Source: Microcaldota archaeon (GTDB taxonomy: Archaea; Micrarchaeota; Micrarchaeia; Anstonellales; Bilamarchaeaceae). From it: a DNA stretch of 54,836 nucleotides. The stretch is from NCBI GenBank assembly GCA_030648615.1, contig JAUSHJ010000010.1, forward strand, positions 1-54,836, written 5' to 3'. Below the pieces are notes generated by a model, which was not told the DNA's origin, ran no database searches, and saw only the letters and a list, made by a program, of their open reading frames with translations. The translations under genes and the position numbers were made by a program. Below, one piece after another: positions 16,099 to 24,640 of this stretch (its first letter is position 1; every line of letters starts with the position of its first letter).

Positions 16099-17156
16099 AC
16101 GATAGTAAATATGTAATTGCATTTTTAGTAGTTATTTTAATTGCACTAACAATTAGTTATTTTGCATTTATTCCAAAAACTGAACCAGATAACGAACATG
16201 TTCATGATGCTACACATAGCCATGATCCAACTTATGTATATTCTGATAGTATGACGAGTCATTTTGGAATTTCAGACAACTACTCAACCAGTGACTTCGA
16301 TCCGGACAGTTATTTAAAAGCATGGAATTTCAATAATTTGTCTCCTGAAGAGAGAAAAAGATATTACCGTGAAAGTAATCTTTCAGACAATACAACTCTT
16401 AGAGAGTATTGGATTTATGCATCTGATAAAAAAATAGAGGTTGCACCAGGAGTATTTTTTGATGCATGGGCGTATAATGGTCAGGTTCCTGCACCTACAA
16501 TAAGAACTACAGAAGGAGACAGAGTAAAGATTTATTTCATGAATCAAGGATCTAAACCACACACATTACATTTCCATGGTTATCATGAGTCCAGCATGGA
16601 TGGCTCAATGCCGCATGATTTTGTTAATCCAGGAGAAAATTTCACATATGAATTTACAGCAGAACCAGCAGGCGTTCATCTTTTCCACTGCCATTCGACA
16701 CCACTTAAAGACCATATTGCAAAAGGACTTTATGGAATGTTCATAATAGATCCTAAAAATCCAAGAGAACCTGCAAATGAACTAATTATGATTATGAATG
16801 CATTTGATACGAATTACGATGGTGAAAATGAAATTTATGCTGTAAACACACGTGCTTTTTATTATTTGGATCATCCCATTAAGGTAAAGAAAGGAGAATT
16901 AGTAAGAATTTACATAGGCAATATGGTTGAAAATGATCCGATAAATTCCATCCATATTCATGGAAACTTTTTTGATGAATATAAAACAGGAACTCGAAAT
17001 GAATCAGATGCATTTACGGATATAATTGAACTTGGACAAGGAGAAAGGTCTATGCTTGAAATGCGCTTTCCCTACACAGGAAAATATATGTTCCATGCAC
17101 ACCAAAGTGAATTTGCTGATAAAGGATGGATGAGCATGTTTGAGGTGGTAGAATGA
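16095..17156 (+). CDS. Two-domain multicopper oxidase
   Basis: A membrane-anchored extracytoplasmic copper enzyme of 353 residues: one N-terminal helix (8-26), a His-rich linker (HVHDATHSHD), and two cupredoxin domains. Domain 1 carries HTLHFHG and HLFHCHSTPLKDHIAKGLYGM. Domain 2 carries NSIHIHG and YMFHAHQSEFADKGWMSM. The four His-x-His groups build the trinuclear site across subunits. Only domain 1 has the type 1 Cys (HCH); domain 2 has HAH. This fits two-domain laccase-like oxidases of trimeric type. Likely activity is oxidation of Cu(I), Fe(II), Mn(II) or organics with O2. ZIP and DtxR neighbours point to metals. Similar MCO-ZIP-DtxR groupings are known to me from Thaumarchaeota (from memory). 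ATGA overlaps join it to both neighbours. Confidence 0.92.
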   Translation: MNDSKYVIAFLVVILIALTISYFAFIPKTEPDNEHVHDATHSHDPTYVYSDSMTSHFGISDNYSTSDFDPDSYLKAWNFNNLSPEERKRYYRESNLSDNTTLREYWIYASDKKIEVAPGVFFDAWAYNGQVPAPTIRTTEGDRVKIYFMNQGSKPHTLHFHGYHESSMDGSMPHDFVNPGENFTYEFTAEPAGVHLFHCHSTPLKDHIAKGLYGMFIIDPKNPREPANELIMIMNAFDTNYDGENEIYAVNTRAFYYLDHPIKVKKGELVRIYIGNMVENDPINSIHIHGNFFDEYKTGTRNESDAFTDIIELGQGERSMLEMRFPYTGKYMFHAHQSEFADKGWMSMFEVVE

Positions 17157-18325
17157 CTAGTGCGATAAGATATGGATCTGCAATTCTCCCAGTTTTACTT
17201 TTAGTTGCACTAGTTTGGATATTTCTAGCTTATGGACCGCTTGGAATATTAAAAACGGCATTCCCACCTATTGAAAGTGTTTCTTTTGAAAGAATCGTAT
17301 TGGAGCAAGATAGCATAACAATTGAGATAATAAATGACGGTCCAGATTCTGTTACAATTTCCCAGGTTTTGATTAATGATGCATACAATAGATTTGACAT
17401 AGATATACAAACAATAAACCATCTCGAACGAGCTAAAATAGTTATGCAATATCCGTGGGCAGAAGGACTGCCGCTTAAAATAACACTTTTAACTGCAGAT
17501 GGGCTTACATTTGATAAAGAGATTCCAGTTGCAACCGAAAGTCCTAAATTTGGTTTAACTCAACTTCTAACATTTACTACCCTTGGAATTTATGTAGGTG
17601 TTATGCCAGTTTTCTTAGGACTTTTATGGTTGCCATTCTTAAAAACGTTAAGTAAACGTTGGTATGACTTCTTCCTTGCACTCACAATTGGATTATTAGT
17701 ATTTCTTACAGCAGATGCAATTGAAGGGGCCTTCAGTCTTTCATCTCAGGTAGCAGCATCATTTCAAGGATCGATGCTTGTTCCGATTGGATTCTTTTTG
17801 GCTTTACTTATACTTATGGCATTTGGAGAAAGAGATAATGATGTTGATGTTACTAAAACTGGAGTTACTAAACATACACTTAGACTTTCGTATATGATTG
17901 CATTAGGAATTGGAGTTCATAATTTAGGAGAAGGCCTTGCGATTGGAAGCGCATATGCAATAGGTGAAATTGCACTTGGATCTTTACTTGTAATTGGATT
18001 TATGATACACAATCTTACTGAAGGAATTGCAATTGTTGCACCTATTGCAAAAGAGAAAAAGAATAGTATAAAGCATCTATTACTACTTGGATTATTGGCA
18101 GGTGGACCTACAATTATTGGGACTTGGATAGGGGGCTTCGTTTTCTCTAATCTGTGGGCAGTGCTTTTCCTCTCTGTTGGAGCGGGTGCAATAGTTTATG
18201 TGATTTTAGAGGTGTTTAAGTACATGAAAAAAGAGAACCCTAAATCAGGATATACTTTTACCAACGTAGCAGGATTCTTCTTAGGTGTCCTGATAATGTA
18301 TATAACTGGATTACTTGTTGCGTGA
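17153..18325 (+). CDS. ZIP-family divalent metal transporter with N-terminal extension
   Basis: The 390-residue protein begins with a membrane helix (10-28) and a beta-rich extracytoplasmic domain of about 100 residues (SVSFERIVLEQDSITIEIINDGPDSVTISQVLI). The ZIP core of about eight helices follows. Metal-site helices are ALGIGVHNLGEGLAIGSAYA and GFMIHNLTEGIAIVAP, the HNxxEG pairs of ZIP transporters, which move Zn2+, Fe2+ or Mn2+ into the cytoplasm. The CARDB-like N-terminal domain is not standard for ZIP and may contact the neighbouring oxidase. The gene overlaps the multicopper oxidase gene by four bases. Confidence 0.93.
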   Translation: MTSAIRYGSAILPVLLLVALVWIFLAYGPLGILKTAFPPIESVSFERIVLEQDSITIEIINDGPDSVTISQVLINDAYNRFDIDIQTINHLERAKIVMQYPWAEGLPLKITLLTADGLTFDKEIPVATESPKFGLTQLLTFTTLGIYVGVMPVFLGLLWLPFLKTLSKRWYDFFLALTIGLLVFLTADAIEGAFSLSSQVAASFQGSMLVPIGFFLALLILMAFGERDNDVDVTKTGVTKHTLRLSYMIALGIGVHNLGEGLAIGSAYAIGEIALGSLLVIGFMIHNLTEGIAIVAPIAKEKKNSIKHLLLLGLLAGGPTIIGTWIGGFVFSNLWAVLFLSVGAGAIVYVILEVFKYMKKENPKSGYTFTNVAGFFLGVLIMYITGLLVA

Positions 18326-18329
18326 TAAT

Positions 18330-18695
18330 ATGCTAAAATTTATTGCCATAATAACAATTATATTGGTCTTTTCAGCAGGATGTACAACGTCCCCGAAAGA
18401 AGGAGATACAGTTGAAATAACTCAGATTGGATTCGTGCCTAAAGTATTGAAAATAAGTGTAGGTGACACTGTTACTTTTGTTAATAGCGATGTTAAATCT
18501 CATTGGCCTGCTTCTGCCAATCACCCAACTCACACTGGTTACCCTGAAGAAGGAGGTTGTATCGGAAGTAAGTTTGATTCGTGTGGTCCTTTAAAAACAG
18601 GTGAAAAATTTTATTTTACATTTAACCAGAAGGGAACCTGGAGTTATCATGACCACATAGATTCTAGTTTAACCGGAATAGTAATAGTTGAGTAA
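18330..18695 (+). CDS. Cupredoxin lipoprotein (plastocyanin-like)
   Basis: Start ATG 18330 lies four bases after the ZIP stop; the frame extends back to TTG 18315. The signal peptide ends in lipobox FSAGC, so the mature protein should be lipid-anchored. The cupredoxin body runs VEITQIGFVPKVLKISVGDTVTFVNSDVKSHWPAS, a Cys-containing insert (GGCIGSKFDSCGPL), and GTWSYHDHIDSSLTGIVIVE. His in SHWP and YHDH are candidate copper ligands; the second Cys may be the third. The usual C-terminal Met ligand is not obvious. It probably shuttles electrons or copper to the multicopper oxidase. Confidence 0.85.
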   Translation: MLKFIAIITIILVFSAGCTTSPKEGDTVEITQIGFVPKVLKISVGDTVTFVNSDVKSHWPASANHPTHTGYPEEGGCIGSKFDSCGPLKTGEKFYFTFNQKGTWSYHDHIDSSLTGIVIVE

Positions 18696-18713
18696 AAATA
18701 AATAACGAAGTAA

Positions 18714-19979
18714 ATGATTATTATGTATGATTTTAAAGAAATAGTAAAAGTTCTTACAGACAGAAAATTCTGGGGATTTTTCGGTACTGGACTAATAGTT
18801 AGCGTAGCCTACATGGATCCGGGGAACTGGGGAACTTCTATAAGTGCAGGAGCTAAATTTAACTATGATTTACTCTGGGTAGTCTGGCTCTCAAGCATAA
18901 TGGCAATGCTATTCCAGTATATATCAGGAAAAATAGGAATTGCAGGATACTCTGTTGCAGAAATAATAAAAATAAAATGGAAGAGCAAAGCATTGATTTT
19001 TCTCTACTGGTTACTCGCAGAAGTAGCAATATTAGCTACTGATTTAGCGGAATTCTTAGGAATAGTAGTGGCACTTAACCTGCTTTTTGGAATACCCATG
19101 TTGATCGGAACATTTGTAGCAATACTTGACGTACTGCTTCTGTTATTCCTTACAAGAAAAACATTTAGAACACTTGAATATGCATTCATTCTTTTTGTTT
19201 CCGTAATAGGATTTGGATACGTATATGAATTATTTATCACTAAACCAGATGTTTCCAGTATAGCGATACATTCTGTAATGCCAATATTAAGACCTGAAAT
19301 GATATTTTTTGCAGTAGGAATTATAGGGGCGACTGTGATGCCTCACGCATTGTTCGTACATTCCTGGCTGTTAAAAAATAAAACAAAGGAAAACGAAGGA
19401 AAACTTGACAAAAAAACAATTTTGAATTACCATCTTGTGGACAACGTAATGTCACTTATAGTGGCAGGACTAATAAATGCTGCAATACTGATAATGGCTG
19501 CTGCGGCATTTTACAATTCCGGATTACCAGTAGCAACCATAGATGAAGCCTATAGAACGCTTACTCCATTATTCGGAGGTCTCGCATCCCTAATATTTGC
19601 TATTGCACTACTCTCAGCAGGAATTTCGTCTTCGATTACTGGCACACTTGCAGGGCAGAGCATAATGGAAAGTTTAACCGATTTTAAGATTAGTGCAACA
19701 GTCAGAAGAGTAATAACACGGGTAATCAACGTAATACCGCTCTTAATTGCAATTTTACTTGGCTTTGAACCATTACAAGTATTGGTATATAGTCAGGTTG
19801 CATTGAGCTTATTGATTCCGCTGCCGCTCATTCCACTAATTTATTATAGTGCAGATAAAAAATTAATGGGAGAATTTGCAAACAGAAAAATTACAACTAT
19901 TGTTGCATCTCTATTTGCATTGATAATTTTGATATTCAATGGGTATTTGTTGTATCAGACAGTAACTGGAAACATCTAG
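18714..19979 (+). CDS. mntH: NRAMP-family Mn2+/Fe2+ transporter
   Basis: A 421-residue proton-coupled metal importer with about eleven helices. Helix 1 carries the metal-site motif MDPGNWGTSISAG, and helix 6 carries GATVMPHALFVHSWLLKNK with the conserved Met and MPH. These ligands select Mn2+/Fe2+ over Ca2+ and Mg2+. The start could be ATG 18714 or ATG 18723. It follows the cupredoxin gene by under 30 bp and belongs to the DtxR-controlled operon, which therefore holds two kinds of metal importer (ZIP and NRAMP). Confidence 0.94.
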   Translation: MIIMYDFKEIVKVLTDRKFWGFFGTGLIVSVAYMDPGNWGTSISAGAKFNYDLLWVVWLSSIMAMLFQYISGKIGIAGYSVAEIIKIKWKSKALIFLYWLLAEVAILATDLAEFLGIVVALNLLFGIPMLIGTFVAILDVLLLLFLTRKTFRTLEYAFILFVSVIGFGYVYELFITKPDVSSIAIHSVMPILRPEMIFFAVGIIGATVMPHALFVHSWLLKNKTKENEGKLDKKTILNYHLVDNVMSLIVAGLINAAILIMAAAAFYNSGLPVATIDEAYRTLTPLFGGLASLIFAIALLSAGISSSITGTLAGQSIMESLTDFKISATVRRVITRVINVIPLLIAILLGFEPLQVLVYSQVALSLLIPLPLIPLIYYSADKKLMGEFANRKITTIVASLFALIILIFNGYLLYQTVTGNI

Positions 19980-20015
19980 TAACAGTTAAAATACTTCTTT
20001 TATATTTACTAGTTC

Positions 20016-20726
20016 ATGCCAATGCCTCAGATGATAGACTACAAAATTGTCAAGATTGAGAAAGATGGATTAAATGTTAAAAGATTTCATCTTGAATCAG
20101 TTAATGGAACTGCAATTTCATTCAAACCTGGTCAGTTCGTTAATTTGTACATAAAAACTCCACCGGAAGAGGCACTATTATTCAGGCAATTCTCAATAGC
20201 ATCTGCACCATCAAACAGAATACTAGAATTTTGTATAAAAATACTTCCTGATGGTAAGTTCACAAGCAAACTAGATAAAATGAATATTGGAGATTTGTTA
20301 GGAGTAATCGGACCGTTTGGACACTTTAATTATGATGGCAACAATGGCTCAGTATTTATAGCAGGCGGAACCGGTATAGCTCCGATGATGAGCATGCTGA
20401 GATATATTAAAGAAAATAAAATAACTGGGGATTTTACTATTTTTTATACAAACAAAAAAGAGGACATGATATTGTATTATGATGAACTGAAAGAATTTCA
20501 GAATAGTGGAATAAAAATAGTTTTCACGCTTACCCAAGAAAATCCTGAAAGCTGGAAGGGAGAAACCGGAAGAATAAACAATGAAATGATGGAACGACAC
20601 GTTCAAATAGCAGAAAAGAAATCTTGGTATTGCTGTGGACCACTTGAATTTGTCAAGATAATAAAGGAATTTGCCCTTGGAAAAGGAGTTGAACCTGCAA
20701 AGATAAAAATAGAAGGCTGGGGTTAA
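20016..20726 (+). CDS. Ferredoxin-NADP+ reductase-type flavoprotein
   Basis: The 236-residue protein has the FAD domain with RQFSIASAP at 64-72 (flavin-binding RxxS), preceded by FKPGQFVNLYI. The NAD(P) domain has FIAGGTGIAPMMSMLRYI, IFYTNKKEDM and WYCCGPLEFVKIIKE. There is no fused [2Fe-2S] domain, so it needs a separate partner. It lies 36 bp after the NRAMP gene on the same strand; a role in reducing metal or feeding electrons to the cupredoxin is possible. The start may be ATG 20016 or one of the next two Met codons. Confidence 0.88.
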   Translation: MPMPQMIDYKIVKIEKDGLNVKRFHLESVNGTAISFKPGQFVNLYIKTPPEEALLFRQFSIASAPSNRILEFCIKILPDGKFTSKLDKMNIGDLLGVIGPFGHFNYDGNNGSVFIAGGTGIAPMMSMLRYIKENKITGDFTIFYTNKKEDMILYYDELKEFQNSGIKIVFTLTQENPESWKGETGRINNEMMERHVQIAEKKSWYCCGPLEFVKIIKEFALGKGVEPAKIKIEGWG

Positions 20727-20735
20727 GAGTTCTCT

Positions 20736-20755
20736 GTCTTCGGTTTCCAGTCTTG
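20736..20755 (-). repeat. Short dispersed repeat, copy 1
   Basis: On the minus strand this reads CAAGACTGGAAACCGAAGAC. It matches 23198-23217 at 18 of 20 positions, and 50996-51012 at 15 of the 17 positions they share. It lies in the 146-bp gap between the flavin reductase and L11 genes. The rest of that gap is T-rich and holds a TATA-like element before L11. Confidence 0.45.
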
Positions 20756-20872
20756 CCTTGTGGTTTTCGGGTCTTGAATTTAGAAATTCTGATTTTACGC
20801 TTGGGGTGCTGGTTTTTTAAAATAAAGTAAATACTATATCTAAACTTAATCAACTACTTAAAGGTGAAAATT

Positions 20873-21346
20873 ATGGCAGACAAAACTATTGATGTAATTG
20901 TAGATGGCGGAAAGGCAAGTCCTGGTCCACCTTTGGCACCAGCACTGGCACCATTGGGAGTAAATATTGGGCAAGTAGTAGCAAAAATAAACGAAGCTAC
21001 CAAAGCGTTTGCAGGAATGAAAGTACCTGTTAAGGTCAAGGTAAACCTCGCTACAAAAGAATTCACAGTAGAAGCAGGTAGTCCACCAACTGCAGAGCTT
21101 TTGAAGAAAGAAGCTGGCATAGATAAAGGTGCAGGCAGCAAAGAAACAAGGTCAGGCAATATAAAAATAGAAAAAATAGTTGCAATGGCAAAGATCAAGA
21201 GCAACTCTTTAGGTTCTAATTTGAAATCTATTGTCTGTGAAATTATCGGCACTTGCGTTAGCATGGGGATAAATGTAGATGGTAAAGATCCCAAGGCAGT
21301 AATAGCGGCTATAAAGAAAGGCGAATATGATTCGCTAATTTCTTAA
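20873..21346 (+). CDS. rpl11: Ribosomal protein L11 (uL11)
   Basis: A 157-residue protein of the large-subunit stalk base. It begins MADKTIDVIVDGGKASPGPPLAPALAPLGVN and continues IGQVVAKINEATKAFAGMKVPVKV, the conserved L11 N-terminal domain with its proline-rich hinge. The C-terminal domain (AMAKIKSNSLGSNLKSIVCEIIGTCVSMGINVDGK) binds 23S rRNA and contacts elongation factors. I choose ATG 20873 because AAAGGTGA lies just upstream; the in-frame GTG 20864 falls inside that ribosome-binding site. Unlike many archaea, no L1, L10 or spt5 gene is adjacent. Confidence 0.95.
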   Translation: MADKTIDVIVDGGKASPGPPLAPALAPLGVNIGQVVAKINEATKAFAGMKVPVKVKVNLATKEFTVEAGSPPTAELLKKEAGIDKGAGSKETRSGNIKIEKIVAMAKIKSNSLGSNLKSIVCEIIGTCVSMGINVDGKDPKAVIAAIKKGEYDSLIS

Positions 21347-21348
21347 TT

Positions 21349-23088
21349 TTACTCTACAGTAACTGACTTAGCAAGATTCCTTGGCTTATCTGGATTTATT
21401 CCGCGAAGAGTGCTTACATAATAAGCAAGAAGCTGAAGCGGAATTATCATTGCAAATGGATAAAGTACTGGATCGTCAAGAGTAGGAATGGAAATAGAAA
21501 TGTCGCTTTCCTTCCTTATATTTTCATCATTAGTAATGCTAATTATCAATGCACCACGAGTCTTAGCTTCTTTTAGATTTCCGATTATCTTTGATGAGGT
21601 TTCATCTTTAGGGGCAATGACTATAACAGGAATACCTTCTTCTATTAACGATAGAGTGCCATGCTTAAGCTCTCCGCCAGGATATGCTTCTGAATGTATG
21701 TAAGTAATCTCCTTGAACTTAAGGGAACCTTCTTGAGCTATTGGAACTGAAATACCTCGAGCAATGAAAAACGCATTTTTTACATTTTTGAGTTTAGCTG
21801 CTACACTTTTCACTTCAGATTCACTTTCGAGCATCTTTTCGAATATATTCTTAATTGATGAAAGCCGTTCCTTTGCGAACATAAGTTTGTAAATTACTGC
21901 AAGTTCTGCTGTAAATGTTTTCGTAGCAGCAACTCCAATTTCAGGACCAGTATTAAGATATACGACTTCATCTGATAGATTTGTGATAGTACTACCTACG
22001 ACGTTTGTAATGGAAAGTATCTTTGCACTCTTTGATTTTACGAAACGAATCGATTGAAGTACGTCTGCAGTTTCACCACTCTGACTTATGGCAACCACTA
22101 AAGTATTTTTTGTTGGAACTGCAACGAATGGGTAATCTGAAGCGATGAATGCTTGTGCGTTTTTGCCTTCTCTTTGCAGAAGAATTGCAAAAAGCAAGCC
22201 AGCATGATAGGAAGTACCTGCAGCGACTATATCTATTCTTGAATATTTGTCAAGCAGTTTCTTGGCACTAGTTGTATCTGAAGCAAGACTCTCTGTTATA
22301 AAGTGTCCCTGATCATGAATTTCTTTAAGCATGAAATGCTCGTAACCGCCTTTTTGAGCCATTTCTATATTCCAGTTAACTGAAAACTCTTTTCTGGTTG
22401 TTGGCTTTCTATTGTGATCTAGAACGTTATAGCCAGTTTCGCTTAGTACTGCAAGATCGCCCTCTTCAAGCTGAACGAATTTACTAGTGTATGGTAATAA
22501 CGCAGGAATATCGGAAGCGCAAAACATCTCTCCTTTTCCAATACCGATTACTAGCGGACTATTTTTCCTGGCAAGATAAAGCTCTTTCTTATTTCCAGCC
22601 ATAACTACAAAAGAGTATGACCCATGAATTTTATTAACCACATCTGACATCACAGATAGCACATCTGAATTAGACTTTAGATTATCTTCGAGCATGTGAG
22701 CTACGATCTCAGAATCAGTTTCAGAAGTGAATTTGTGTCCTTTCTTCAATACATCTTCCTTAAGTTCCTGAAAGTTCTCAATTACGCCATTATGGACAAG
22801 AACGATATTTTTAGTACAATCAAAATGAGGATGTGAGTTTTCCTGACACGGAACTCCATGAGTAGCCCAACGTGTATGCCCTATGCCAATTGAGCCTCCC
22901 ATAGTAAGAAAAGAGTGTTTTTTTGAAACCTCGTCCACCATTCCCTTATCCTTACGTACAGTAATAGTTGAACCGTCTTTGACTGCGATACCTACTGAAT
23001 CATATCCCCTATACTCCAAATGTTTTAGGGCATGGGTAAGAACTTCAGCTGCTCGTCTTTGACCTACGTAACCGATTATGCCACACAT
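21349..23088 (-). CDS. glmS: Glucosamine-fructose-6-phosphate aminotransferase
   Basis: The 579-residue enzyme makes glucosamine-6-phosphate from fructose-6-phosphate and glutamine, the entry to amino-sugar nucleotides for glycans. Cys2 of MCGIIGYVGQ is the glutaminase nucleophile, with GHTRWATHG and VHNGVIEN nearby. Two sugar-isomerase domains follow (AAGTSYHAG, SQSGETADVL, then FIARGISVPIA, SEAYPGGELKHGTLSLIEEG). The end DKPRNLAKSVTVE is the conserved tail. Length is normal, and it is convergent with L11. Its product may feed N-glycosylation of the many Asn-rich surface proteins encoded nearby. Confidence 0.96.
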   Translation of the reverse strand: MCGIIGYVGQRRAAEVLTHALKHLEYRGYDSVGIAVKDGSTITVRKDKGMVDEVSKKHSFLTMGGSIGIGHTRWATHGVPCQENSHPHFDCTKNIVLVHNGVIENFQELKEDVLKKGHKFTSETDSEIVAHMLEDNLKSNSDVLSVMSDVVNKIHGSYSFVVMAGNKKELYLARKNSPLVIGIGKGEMFCASDIPALLPYTSKFVQLEEGDLAVLSETGYNVLDHNRKPTTRKEFSVNWNIEMAQKGGYEHFMLKEIHDQGHFITESLASDTTSAKKLLDKYSRIDIVAAGTSYHAGLLFAILLQREGKNAQAFIASDYPFVAVPTKNTLVVAISQSGETADVLQSIRFVKSKSAKILSITNVVGSTITNLSDEVVYLNTGPEIGVAATKTFTAELAVIYKLMFAKERLSSIKNIFEKMLESESEVKSVAAKLKNVKNAFFIARGISVPIAQEGSLKFKEITYIHSEAYPGGELKHGTLSLIEEGIPVIVIAPKDETSSKIIGNLKEAKTRGALIISITNDENIRKESDISISIPTLDDPVLYPFAMIIPLQLLAYYVSTLRGINPDKPRNLAKSVTVE

Positions 23089-23197
23089 GAAATTACCTGT
23101 TAGTTAAAAGTATTATAATAGATTGTTCACTGAAGGTTAAAAACCTTAGCGAACATAGATTTATTCTTAATAGACGTCGAGAGTAAGAATTCGAAAA

Positions 23198-23217
23198 CAA
23201 GACTGGAAACTGAAAAC
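23198..23217 (+). repeat. Short dispersed repeat, copy 2
   Basis: CAAGACTGGAAACTGAAAAC ends four bases before the aRF1 start codon and so lies in its 5' leader or promoter region. It is 18/20 identical to the minus strand of 20736-20755. Confidence 0.4.
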
Positions 23218-23221
23218 ACTT

Positions 23222-24427
23222 ATGGCAGAATCACAAAAAGTATACGAGTTTAAAAAACAGCTAAAAAAACTCGCTACATTCAGAGGCAGTGGAACTGAAA
23301 TGATTTCAGTCTACATACCTTCAGGTTCACCCATGCACGAAACTTCCAACAAACTAAGAGAAGAATTAGGCCAGGCAAGCAATATCAAATCAAAAAGCAC
23401 GAAACTCAATGTCACAGGAGCATTGGAAAAAATACTGCAACATTTCAAATTATATAAAAAAACTCCTGAAAACGGCATCGCAATATTTGCAGGAAATACT
23501 TCAGAAAATACATCAAAAATTGATATCGAACTTTTTGCAATGGAACCGCCACAAAGACTTAACATTGGAACTTATAGATGCGACAGTAAATTTTTCCTTG
23601 AGCCACTGCAGAGAATGGTTGATAGTACAGATGTATATGGCATAGTTGTGATAGATGGCAGAGATGCTATCCTGGCATTAGTAAAGGGCACACAAATAGA
23701 CGTGGTAAAGAAAATGCACTCCATGGCACATGCAAAAATAAAAGTAGGTGGACAATCACAGAGACGATACCAACGAATTATAGAGGAAAGCATAGAATAT
23801 TTCTATAAAAGAGTTAGTGAAGCAATGGATGAATATTTCGCTAATAAAGTAAAAGGAGTCATAGTAGGCGGACCGGGACCTACTAAAGAATTTTTTATGA
23901 AGTTCAATGCTTTCGATTATCGAATAAAAGTTTTGGGAGTAGTAGATACTGGTTATACAGATGAATACGGAGTACGCGAAGTACTTGCAAAAAGTGAATC
24001 TTTCTTGGTAGAACAGGAAGGCATAAAGGAAAAGATATTAATAGATAGATTCATCAAAGATGTAATCCAAGATGGACTAGTAACCTACGGTCCTAAAATG
24101 GTTCGAGATGCGATACTGTCTAAACAAGCTGAAAGTATCCTTCTTTCTGAAGGATTGGAATATAGAAGAGGGGAGTATACTTGCTCATTGTGTGGTAGCA
24201 TACAAGAAAAAAATTCCAAGGAAAAACTACCTGAAAAAATACCTTGCGACAAATGTAATGGAGAAGCTAAAATAACCTCAGACACAGAATTATTGGAAAA
24301 TTTAATGGATTTGGCACGCTCCATGAACATCGAAATAAATATTATATCCACTGATACTAGTGAAGGTGTGCAATTTTTGAATGGGTTTACTGGAATTGGT
24401 GCATTTTTAAGATATCGAACTAGGTGA
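23222..24427 (+). CDS. prf1: Peptide chain release factor aRF1
   Basis: The 401-residue class-1 release factor recognises all three stop codons. Domain 1 carries the decoding motif NIKSKS (about residues 57-62). Domain 2 has GGQSQRRYQRIIEES (about 176-190), whose GGQ triggers peptide release. The C-terminal domain has a four-Cys zinc-type module (CSLCG, then CDKCN). Length matches archaeal aRF1. The last 22 bases of coding sequence are repeated exactly 171 bp downstream, with a stop codon in the same frame (see 24404-24596). Confidence 0.96.
   Translation: MAESQKVYEFKKQLKKLATFRGSGTEMISVYIPSGSPMHETSNKLREELGQASNIKSKSTKLNVTGALEKILQHFKLYKKTPENGIAIFAGNTSENTSKIDIELFAMEPPQRLNIGTYRCDSKFFLEPLQRMVDSTDVYGIVVIDGRDAILALVKGTQIDVVKKMHSMAHAKIKVGGQSQRRYQRIIEESIEYFYKRVSEAMDEYFANKVKGVIVGGPGPTKEFFMKFNAFDYRIKVLGVVDTGYTDEYGVREVLAKSESFLVEQEGIKEKILIDRFIKDVIQDGLVTYGPKMVRDAILSKQAESILLSEGLEYRRGEYTCSLCGSIQEKNSKEKLPEKIPCDKCNGEAKITSDTELLENLMDLARSMNIEINIISTDTSEGVQFLNGFTGIGAFLRYRTR
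24404..24425 (+). repeat. 22-bp direct repeat, copy inside aRF1 3' end
   Basis: This copy codes for the last residues of aRF1 (FLRYRTR). It contains AAGATATCGAACTAGGT and continues into the stop TGA. It is identical to 24575-24596. Confidence 0.9.
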
Positions 24428-24574
24428 GATTCTTAAAAAGCCTTGACATGACATTCATGTCAAGATTTGTCAGCATTTTTTGGCCCTGCTGACAAAGCCT
24501 TGAGTGAAAACGAGAGGATTTCTTAGGTATCGCACACGATAGCTAAGAAAATTTTGATCAGCAGGTCAATTGTT
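24426..24574 (+). other. Three-hairpin element between the direct repeats
   Basis: This 149-bp insert has no open frame worth calling. It contains three strong stem-loops: 24442-24464 (10-bp stem CTTGACATGA, 3-base loop), 24466-24496 (10-bp stem TTTGTCAGCA, 11-base loop) and 24519-24550 (8-bp outer plus 5-bp inner stem). AAAGCCTTGA occurs twice (24437-24446 and 24494-24503). With the flanking repeats it resembles a small non-autonomous insertion or a structured RNA at the 3' end of prf1. It also lies between converging genes, so a bidirectional terminator is the plainest alternative. Confidence 0.6.
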
Positions 24575-24596
24575 TTTTTAAGATATCGAACTAGGT
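24575..24596 (+). repeat. 22-bp direct repeat, downstream copy
   Basis: Exact copy of 24404-24425. Read in the aRF1 frame it would again give FLRYRTR followed by a TAA stop, as expected for an integration-site duplication at a gene 3' end. Confidence 0.9.
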
Positions 24597-24640
24597 AAAA
24601 ATAATTAGAGATTATATAAATCAATTAACTTTTATAAAAA

